30,067 bases of DNA from IMG/VR virus record IMGVR_UViG_3300042691_011083, positions 1-30,067 of that record; one strand, written 5' to 3'. Source of the DNA: a virus. The notes under the pieces were generated by a model, which saw only the letters and a list, made by a program, of their open reading frames with translations, searched no databases and had not been told where the DNA came from. Position numbers and translations under genes: made by a program. Position 1 is the stretch's first letter. Each line of letters opens with the position of its first letter. Shown piece after piece: positions 23,113 to 30,067 of the stretch.

Positions 23113-23158
23113 TAATATTAATATATAGGCGGTGGCTTTGGTTACCGCCTTAATATTA
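23113..23158 (+). terminator. Hairpin between the 283-aa and 235-aa genes
   Basis: GGCGGT (23128-23133) pairs with ACCGCC (23144-23149) around a 10-nt loop. A lower AT stem (TAATATTAA at 23113-23121 with TTAATATTA at 23150-23158) may extend it across a 6-base bulge. A T run is absent, so it might instead be an RNA processing or regulatory hairpin. Confidence 0.5.
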
Positions 23159-23173
23159 TAATAAATATATAGT

Positions 23174-23881
23174 ATGGCGGTAAATGTAAATACAGTTTAT
23201 AGAACTGTTTTATTAATTATTAATAAAGAACAAAGAGGGTATTTAACTCCAGACGAATTTAATAGAACAGCAGCTCAAGTTCAACTTGATATATTTAATG
23301 AATATTTTGAGGATCTTAACCAGCAACTTAGAGTACCCGGCAATGATAGTGAGTATAGTGATAGAATAAAAAATCTAGAAGAAAAAATAGCAATATTTCA
23401 AGAAATAGGAAACTGCACATATTCTAGCGGGAAATTTAGTTTGCCTACATTAACCTCTCCATATGAATTTTATAAATTAGGAACCGTTATATATAATAAT
23501 GAAAAAGAAGTTCAATATGTTCAGCCAAACGAATTATTAGAGCTTAATTTATCACCTATAACAAAGCCATCGGTATATTGGCCTGTTTATTCATATAATA
23601 ATTTTAAAATAACAGTATACCCAAATACTATACAAAGCAATATATCTTGTACATTTGTAAGAAAACCATTAAACCCAATATGGAACTTTACAACAGCTGC
23701 TCCAGGATTTCAGTATGTATATAATCCAATAGGATCGCAAGATTTTGAGTTACATCCAACAGAACAAGTAAACTTAATAATTAGAATATTGCTTTATTCG
23801 GGCATAGTTATTAAAGACCCGCAAATAGTACAAGCTGCAGCACAACAAGTGCAAGCAGAAAATATTAATTCAAAAAGTTAA
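23174..23881 (+). CDS. Head-tail connector / ring protein candidate (235 aa)
   Basis: It has helical N-terminal residues (VNTVYRTVLLIINKEQRGYL; TAAQVQLDIFNEYFEDLNQQ), a beta middle (GNCTYSSGKFSLPTLTSPYE; KFTVY-type strands) and a helical end (IVQAAAQQVQAENI). Order after the capsid protein and size match the first ring or P22 gp4-like adaptor of short-tailed phages and of crAss-like virions. That correspondence is positional. Confidence 0.55.
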   Translation: MAVNVNTVYRTVLLIINKEQRGYLTPDEFNRTAAQVQLDIFNEYFEDLNQQLRVPGNDSEYSDRIKNLEEKIAIFQEIGNCTYSSGKFSLPTLTSPYEFYKLGTVIYNNEKEVQYVQPNELLELNLSPITKPSVYWPVYSYNNFKITVYPNTIQSNISCTFVRKPLNPIWNFTTAAPGFQYVYNPIGSQDFELHPTEQVNLIIRILLYSGIVIKDPQIVQAAAQQVQAENINSKS

Positions 23882-23887
23882 TAAAAA

Positions 23888-25105
23888 ATGCCTACACCTA
23901 ACAACGGTTTAATTACAGAAACCAATAGACAATACTACGAAGGGGCTCAAGGTTTTATAGCTCAAATAGGAACAACTCAATTTACAACTACATTCAATAC
24001 AGACTTAGTCTTTGGAAGTTGGGATCCAAATGAGATCGACTATGCTTTAAATAACTTTAAATTATATACTAGCCCTACCGGACTCCCTGGCACTTTTGAA
24101 GAATATATATTAGAATATACCGTAGTCAATAATACCATAACACTTGATACTCCATTAGCAGAAGGTACTTATGTAGTGGTACAATTAAAAATATTAGATG
24201 GTGGTAATTACGGCGATAAAGATGCATTTGGAACAACTGTAGAGCAAAATTATGGTAGTTACTCTTATATTTCCTTAAATGACATTATAAATAACTTTAT
24301 GGTAGCTTATGTAGGTACAGGGAAACTTATTGGAGCTGTAAAAAGAACAGATGTAATATTCCATGCAAAAAGGGGTATGCAAGAATTTAGTTATGATACA
24401 CTAAAGAGTATTAAATCTCAAGAATTAAATATCCCACATAACTTAAGCGTAGCAATACCACAAGATTACGTTAACTATGTTAAAATATCTTGGATTGACC
24501 ATTACGGTATAAAACATCCTATATATCCAGTTAACTCTTTAACTACAAATCCTTATGAAACACCAATACAAGATCAGCGAGGGTTACCAATACAAGATAA
24601 TTTTAATGCTAATATTGAAGGTGATTCTTTAACAGAAGAAAGATGGAATGCTAACCATATATTTCCAATTATAGATGATAATACAAATTTAAATAATATT
24701 TGGTATAACGAGGATAATTGGGTGCAAGATAGATTTTTCGGTAGATTATATGGATTAGATCCTCAATATGCAAATATCAATGGTTATTTTTCTATAAATA
24801 ATAGAGAAAATAAAATATCATTTAGCAGCAATTTAATTGGGAAATTAATTGTATTAGAATATATATCAGATGGGTTAGCTTATGATATGGATTCAAGAAT
24901 ACCAAAAATGGCGGAGGAAGCAATGTATGCATATATATTACATGCCATTATATCCCATCGCTCTACATCTCCTGAATATCTTGTTAGAAGATTACAACAA
25001 GACAAGTCTGCAAAGTTACGTAATGCTAAAATAAGACTTTCAAATATTAAATTAGAAGAAATAACACAAGTGTTTAGAGGTAAATCTAAATGGATTAAAC
25101 ATTAA
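23888..25105 (+). CDS. Tail tube / second ring protein candidate (405 aa)
   Basis: A beta-rich protein starting 6 bp after the previous gene. Residues 1-130 show strand patterns with Asn/Thr/Tyr (TNRQYYEGAQGFIAQIG; LEYTVVNNTITLDTPLAEGT). The middle has IPHNLSVAIPQDYVNYVKIS and HYGIKHPIYPVN. The C-terminal 80 residues are helical (PKMAEEAMYAYILHAIISHR; LVRRLQQDKSAKLRNAKIRL). By place it corresponds to the second ring or tail tubular protein of crAss-like and podoviral tails. No known motif allows a firmer name. Confidence 0.55.
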   Translation: MPTPNNGLITETNRQYYEGAQGFIAQIGTTQFTTTFNTDLVFGSWDPNEIDYALNNFKLYTSPTGLPGTFEEYILEYTVVNNTITLDTPLAEGTYVVVQLKILDGGNYGDKDAFGTTVEQNYGSYSYISLNDIINNFMVAYVGTGKLIGAVKRTDVIFHAKRGMQEFSYDTLKSIKSQELNIPHNLSVAIPQDYVNYVKISWIDHYGIKHPIYPVNSLTTNPYETPIQDQRGLPIQDNFNANIEGDSLTEERWNANHIFPIIDDNTNLNNIWYNEDNWVQDRFFGRLYGLDPQYANINGYFSINNRENKISFSSNLIGKLIVLEYISDGLAYDMDSRIPKMAEEAMYAYILHAIISHRSTSPEYLVRRLQQDKSAKLRNAKIRLSNIKLEEITQVFRGKSKWIKH

Positions 25106-25108
25106 GAA

Positions 25109-28100
25109 ATGGCAGAATCAAAAAATGTTTTTTTAAAAAGTAAAATGAATAAAGATATTGATGATCGTCTTTTAAGTGAAGGTGAATATCGAGATGCTTT
25201 AAATATATCTGTTGGAAAATCTGAAAGTAAAAATGTAGGGTCATTACAAAATATATTAGGCAATGAGTTGCTTATAAAGCCAACCTCAAGTGGCAGTGTA
25301 CCTTTTGAGTCTAATGAAAATTTAGTTTGTATAGGTTATGTTGTTGATAATGAGCGCAATAGAGTTTATCAGTTTTTAACAGATTATGCTGACCCATCCC
25401 CCTCTTTAATAAATATACCATCTACTTCAAAAGAAATGAAGGTAACAGTATATGATCCAACTAATACTGGTAATCCATATTTAACATTAGTGCAAGGTTC
25501 ATTTCTTAATTTTTCTACAACAAATTTAATAACAGGTGTAAACTTAGTTGAAAATTTATTATTTTGGACAGACAATAGAAATCAACCTAGAAAAATAAAT
25601 GTAGACACAGCTATTGCAAATTCCGTTGAATCTGGTAATCCATATTATACAAATGCAGAACAAATAGCTGTTGCAAAATATGCACCATTTACTGCTCCAA
25701 CATTATATTCTATATCCCCTAACATAGAGACCGATTTACATTTTAATTTAACTGGACCTGGTGGATTTACAATTATAATTATTTCTAATACAGATATTAC
25801 AAATTATAATATAACCGTAGGAGACCAAATAATAAGCGATCCAAATATAGATCAAGCTGATAATGTTATAGTTACAAAAATTTTAGATAATGGTGATGGC
25901 ACATCTAATGTTTATATAACCGGTAATTGGCCTATTCTAGCTGATAATAAAGTTAAATTTTATAAATGCACCATGGGAACCTCTTTAGGTTCATCTAATA
26001 TAAACGGCAATGATAATTTTTTACAAGATAAATTTGTAAGATTTAGTTATAGATTTAAATTTGATGACAACGAGTATTCTTTAATGGCCCCATTTACACA
26101 GCCTACCTTTATACCAAATCAAAAAGGTTATTTTGTAAACGGAGACGAAGACGCAGCTTATAGATCTACTGTATTGGAATGGATGGAGAATTCGGTAAAT
26201 GAAGTTAAGTTATTAATAGAATTGCCGGATACTGGCAATAATATAGCTACTACATACAAAATAAAAAGCATTGATATACTTTATAAGGAATCAGATTCAT
26301 TAGCTATAAAGGTTGTAGATACTATAACAACAACCAATTTACAGCAATCATCTCCTAATACAAACATATATACTTATACATACCAGTCACAAAAGCCAAA
26401 GAAAACTTTAGCAGAAGCAGAAACACTAAGAGTTAGCGATAAAATCCCTGTAAGAGCATTATCTCAGGAAAGCGTTGGTAATAGAATTATATATGGTAAC
26501 TTTATAAATCAAAATACTCCACCCGCAGCTTTAAATTACAACGTAACCTCTGTAGAAAAAGGTGAGGCATTTACTCCTTTTGTAAGTTGGGTAGAATATC
26601 CGAATCATAATTTAAAGCAAAACAGAACATACCAAGTAGGTATTGTATTAAGTGATAAATTTGGTAGACAATCATCAGTAATATTGTCATCAGCTAATCC
26701 GTATATAGAAGACGGTGGGAGTGTATTTGGGGCATCCTCTATATTTATACCATATAAAAGTGAAACATGGGCTACCGACGTTAGAGGCTGGTTTGGAGAC
26801 GAACTAGTTGTTATTTTCAACCAAACAATAGATTCTACTAGAAACGAAGGCGCGGGTACCCCTGGGTTATACGCTACGGTCTCAGGCGTAATTCCTAATA
26901 GCCAAGTTGGATTTGAAATAACAGCAGGTACTGTTAATAATACAGGTCCATATACCTATACATATACATTACAAACAACAGGGACTCCTCAATTAAATAG
27001 ACCTAAGGCAGGTAATTATTTAAGAGGTAAATATAAAGACTACGTAAAAGTATTAACTGCTTCAGCTGGATCATTAACTGCTGATGGTCCAATAAATGAT
27101 ATATACAATTTTAATGAAGCAAGCATAGCAGGTGATTTTCCTGATATAAAATATTCTTATGCAATAAACGAATTAGGGTGGTACTCATATAAAATAGTTG
27201 TAAAACAACAAGAGCAAGATTATTATAATGTTTATGTACCTGGAATGCTTGCCGGATATCCTGTTGGTCAAACTAGCAGTACATTCCCTTTAAACGAGGA
27301 CAATAATACCTGTCACTTTGTTTCTATAAACGATAATATAAATAAAGTACCTAGGGATTTATCAGAAGTTGGTCCTAATCAAAGACAATATAGAAGTAGT
27401 GTGCAGTTATGGCCTAGAGTTGAAAACGCTTTATTTGAGGCAGTTACTTCAAATAGACAATATTTTCCGGGTACTGTGCCAACTGTGGTAAATACTATTG
27501 CTCCTTCTACAGATTTAAATTTCGCATTAAACAGTGGTTCTGCTGTTGATAATATATATCAATTAGATACATCTCCTTTAATTAACAGAGCATCTACTCC
27601 AAATATTATAGGGGTTACGGGAACAGATATGGAACCTTTCTTAGGTATATTTGAAACTGATCCATTAACATCGGCATTAGATATTTTTTGGGAAACATCG
27701 ACAAGCGGGTATATTTCAGATCTAAATGCAGATGTATTAACAGGATCTAATGCAATTGTTTCTTTTTCAGATTTAGATTTTATATATAGAGAAAATCAAG
27801 ATTACGAAGGGTCTGATCCAAATCAAGGTGAGCCTTCATCCCCGTTTATAACAGAATGGTTTTATTTTAAAAATGCTTTTGGAGTTGAAGTAACGAGTAT
27901 AGATAATATTATATTATCTGTTGTAGATTTATCAGGTGAATCAGGTGAAATTGTTTCTAATAGATTTGCGTTAGTAAGTGGGATAGACCCTAGTAGTGGC
28001 ACATTAAGATACAGAATAAAAATAACACAAAGTAATTATTATTATGGCACTAATGTTGAAACAAAAGGAAGTTTTATATTTACATTTAATATTACCCATA

Positions 28101-29254
28101 CAGTTAGTGGCACTGTTTACAATCCCATACTAAGCACTCAAACTAGTGGATTAAGAATAACAAATGTTGTTCCTCAAATATCACTACCTGTTGAGGATTC
28201 AGTTTATTATTTAACAAACGACCCGCTAGTAGGCCCAATAGTAAATGGGGTTGGTACTAATGGCAATGTTAGTACTGCTGATTTAACAGCTCCTTTAGCT
28301 GATCTTTATTGGACATTGCCTGTTAACGAATCAGAGTATTTTAGCATTAATAACTCAGCTGGAGATATAAGTATACTTACAAGTGAAATTCCTCCCGGTG
28401 AATATACTGTTAAAATGAAATTGCAAGATTCTACGTTTTCAACAGGAGCCCCTTTCCCTATACTTGGGTCATTATCAACAGAGAGAGAAGTAATTTTTTC
28501 ATCTCCGCTTTTAACAGGTTGTTCAGAATGGGAAAGTGTGGCTAATACTGTAGTAGCAGAGGGGCCTTATGAATATACTGTATTTGCAACTGGATATATA
28601 AATTTATGGAAATTTTTAAGGGAGGGAGAGATAATATTAGATACGTCTGAGGTTGAATTATACCAATTTGTACAATATGATCCTTTGCTTACAACATTTG
28701 TATTAAACGGAAGTGAAGTACCTGGAAAAGGTGTAACACGAGATCCTTTAGCTATTAATTTTTATCCAAACGGAATATATAATGGCAATGGTTATTTTAA
28801 TGGACCTATGCTATTGGGTTACAACCTTGTAGAAATGTACCCAGCAAAAACTTTATATTTTAAGGGCTGGGTTCGTACTAATTTAAGACCTTTAGGATTT
28901 TATGTTGACTTTGAGATTGATGGGGAAATTACTAATGTAACAACCAACGAAGTTACATCAGAGAGTTTTAGTTGCACCCTACCACTTGAAGGTGAAGAAG
29001 TGGCTTATGTGCCAAGTGTATGTAAAGAATGGACAATACAGAATACCTCTATTTTTCCTATTAGATGGAATGGTTTGCATGGCAATGGTAAAACTATAAT
29101 TGGAGGTATTATACAACCAGGGCAATTTGCTAAAAGTACGGGAGAAGGGGGTATTTATCCACCAGCTAGAGACTTAAGTCTATCAGCAATGGGGTCAAGT
29201 ACAGATGGAGGTTTAATTACATATACTACTTCTGTAACTTGTCCTTTAACGTAG
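25109..29254 (+). CDS. Large tail / muzzle-type virion protein (1381 aa)
   Basis: The largest gene in the window, 3 bp after the previous stop. The N-terminus has KMNKDIDDRLLSEGEYRDAL followed by GSLQNILGNELL, strings I recall from large tail proteins of crAss-like and other marine phages. The body is beta-rich, with an internal YRFKFDDNEYSLMAPFTQP segment typical of this group. Residues about 1020-1130 resemble a cadherin or Ig-like repeat (EYFSINNSAGDISILTSEIP; EYTVKMKLQDS). A tail-tip, muzzle or hub role is probable. The Cys-containing end (GCSEWES, SVCKEWT, VTCPL) may hold disulfides. Confidence 0.7.
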   Translation: MAESKNVFLKSKMNKDIDDRLLSEGEYRDALNISVGKSESKNVGSLQNILGNELLIKPTSSGSVPFESNENLVCIGYVVDNERNRVYQFLTDYADPSPSLINIPSTSKEMKVTVYDPTNTGNPYLTLVQGSFLNFSTTNLITGVNLVENLLFWTDNRNQPRKINVDTAIANSVESGNPYYTNAEQIAVAKYAPFTAPTLYSISPNIETDLHFNLTGPGGFTIIIISNTDITNYNITVGDQIISDPNIDQADNVIVTKILDNGDGTSNVYITGNWPILADNKVKFYKCTMGTSLGSSNINGNDNFLQDKFVRFSYRFKFDDNEYSLMAPFTQPTFIPNQKGYFVNGDEDAAYRSTVLEWMENSVNEVKLLIELPDTGNNIATTYKIKSIDILYKESDSLAIKVVDTITTTNLQQSSPNTNIYTYTYQSQKPKKTLAEAETLRVSDKIPVRALSQESVGNRIIYGNFINQNTPPAALNYNVTSVEKGEAFTPFVSWVEYPNHNLKQNRTYQVGIVLSDKFGRQSSVILSSANPYIEDGGSVFGASSIFIPYKSETWATDVRGWFGDELVVIFNQTIDSTRNEGAGTPGLYATVSGVIPNSQVGFEITAGTVNNTGPYTYTYTLQTTGTPQLNRPKAGNYLRGKYKDYVKVLTASAGSLTADGPINDIYNFNEASIAGDFPDIKYSYAINELGWYSYKIVVKQQEQDYYNVYVPGMLAGYPVGQTSSTFPLNEDNNTCHFVSINDNINKVPRDLSEVGPNQRQYRSSVQLWPRVENALFEAVTSNRQYFPGTVPTVVNTIAPSTDLNFALNSGSAVDNIYQLDTSPLINRASTPNIIGVTGTDMEPFLGIFETDPLTSALDIFWETSTSGYISDLNADVLTGSNAIVSFSDLDFIYRENQDYEGSDPNQGEPSSPFITEWFYFKNAFGVEVTSIDNIILSVVDLSGESGEIVSNRFALVSGIDPSSGTLRYRIKITQSNYYYGTNVETKGSFIFTFNITHTVSGTVYNPILSTQTSGLRITNVVPQISLPVEDSVYYLTNDPLVGPIVNGVGTNGNVSTADLTAPLADLYWTLPVNESEYFSINNSAGDISILTSEIPPGEYTVKMKLQDSTFSTGAPFPILGSLSTEREVIFSSPLLTGCSEWESVANTVVAEGPYEYTVFATGYINLWKFLREGEIILDTSEVELYQFVQYDPLLTTFVLNGSEVPGKGVTRDPLAINFYPNGIYNGNGYFNGPMLLGYNLVEMYPAKTLYFKGWVRTNLRPLGFYVDFEIDGEITNVTTNEVTSESFSCTLPLEGEEVAYVPSVCKEWTIQNTSIFPIRWNGLHGNGKTIIGGIIQPGQFAKSTGEGGIYPPARDLSLSAMGSSTDGGLITYTTSVTCPLT

Positions 29255-29283
29255 TAATTTAAAAAAATAAGTGATTATTAATT

Positions 29284-30067
29284 ATGTCAGCAACAATAGA
29301 GGTTAAATACTTTAATTCGTATTGGTTAAAAAAAATAAAATCAATACAGGCAGTTAAGCCAGAGACTACCGTAGAAGGAGATGATTATGAATTTAGTTTT
29401 GAGACTGATGATAGCTTTTTTAAATTTAAAGATACAAGTCTAGCCCCTGGGGTTCTTCCTTCATTTATAGGGGCGGGCCAAAAATTATCTTATACATTTT
29501 CATCAAATAATTATACATTTATAATAATAGGGTGGGAATACGATGCGATAGATGACCTATTTATAATATATTTAGATAATCAGATAACTTCTCCTAATTT
29601 TGATGAAACAAGCTCACCATATATTCCAATATCATTTGGTAATATAATGGATTTTAACTATATCCCTGGAGCATCTAAATATGTGGCTGATGAGAATGAT
29701 AGAGCAGAAGACTGGTATATTGAAGAATCTAGAATTAGAGGTGGATATAATAATGTTTCAACTGATTTAGGGATTAGAGCTTATATTGTAGAAGATACGC
29801 CAAATAGACAAAGCAGAAGTAGTTCATTAATTTATTCTGGAATATTTAACTCTAGAACAGGTATAAATAATACAAATCAATTTTCTGTAGCTGAAGACAT
29901 AACTAGATCAATGGATCCTGCTCAAGGAACTATACAAAAGTTATATGCTGAAGATACAAATTTAATAATATTTCAAGAATTAAAAGTAACTAGAGCTCTT
30001 ATAGATAAAAATGCGGTATATTCTGCGGAGGGGGAACCTTTAACAACAGCAGGTAATACTGTTATAG
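29284..30067 (+). CDS. Tail stabilisation / muzzle-related protein, cut by window edge
   Basis: The frame starts at ATG 29284 after a 29-bp A/T-rich gap and is open to the window end, giving 261 residues. It begins MSATIEVKYFNSYWLKK, has beta segments (YEFSFETDDSFFKF; YTFIIIGWEYDAIDDLF) and then GTIQKLYAEDTNLIIFQE, KVTRALIDKNAVYSAEG. The TIQKLYAED, LIIFQE and DKNAVYSAEG strings recall a large tail protein of crAss-like phages. No stop or C-terminal domain is visible. A structural tail role is inferred from these features and its neighbour. Confidence 0.65.
   Translation, partial: MSATIEVKYFNSYWLKKIKSIQAVKPETTVEGDDYEFSFETDDSFFKFKDTSLAPGVLPSFIGAGQKLSYTFSSNNYTFIIIGWEYDAIDDLFIIYLDNQITSPNFDETSSPYIPISFGNIMDFNYIPGASKYVADENDRAEDWYIEESRIRGGYNNVSTDLGIRAYIVEDTPNRQSRSSSLIYSGIFNSRTGINNTNQFSVAEDITRSMDPAQGTIQKLYAEDTNLIIFQELKVTRALIDKNAVYSAEGEPLTTAGNTVI

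Overview
The window looks like part of a lytic, short-tailed (podovirus-type) phage of a Bacteroidota host, most likely a flavobacterium. The DNA is very AT-rich. Start codons follow A/T-rich leaders without Shine-Dalgarno sequences, and genes are tightly packed with TAATG and ATGA junctions. The one clear secreted protein ends its signal peptide in a QAQ-like site, as in Flavobacteriia. The order small terminase candidate, TerL (740 aa), portal (802 aa), scaffold-like protein, major capsid (487 aa), then 283, 235, 405 and 1381 aa proteins resembles crAss-like phages and their marine relatives. This placement comes from gene order and remembered family features, not from a search. No integrase, repressor, tRNA, rRNA, CRISPR array or insertion sequence was seen.

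Layout. Positions 1-770 hold minus-strand genes: one cut by the window edge and one small acidic protein. Each is preceded by a 32-bp conserved promoter-like element, present three times in all, and GC-rich repeats lie beside two copies. A gene-free stretch of about 400 bp (769-1172) separates them from a plus-strand late region that fills the rest of the window.

The late region runs in this order: (a) six small, mostly Lys-rich proteins (1.2-2.9 kb); (b) two fibre-like proteins with related N-termini and a coiled-coil partner (2.9-6.4 kb); (c) a lysis cassette of two or three holin-like membrane proteins, a DUF5675-type endolysin candidate and a one-piece spanin (6.4-8.2 kb); (d) a 43-aa protein, a phage GroEL and GroES, and a winged-helix-like protein (8.2-10.6 kb); (e) small virion-like proteins, a mini-metallopeptidase with HExxHxxQ and a secreted lipocalin-like protein (10.6-13.5 kb); (f) small genes leading to a 202-aa protein that reads as two fused GroES-like domains (13.5-14.6 kb); (g) packaging and capsid genes (14.6-22.2 kb); (h) connector, tail and muzzle-type proteins (22.2 kb to the end, the last gene cut).

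The most interesting points are the phage chaperonin set (GroEL, single GroES and a possible tandem GroES beside the packaging genes) and an S-P-[LVA]-[KR] short motif recurring in many small proteins. Others are the conserved 32-bp element, a lambda-like deviant Walker A in TerL, and host-like codon use limited to the capsid gene and one small gene, each followed by a strong terminator-like hairpin.
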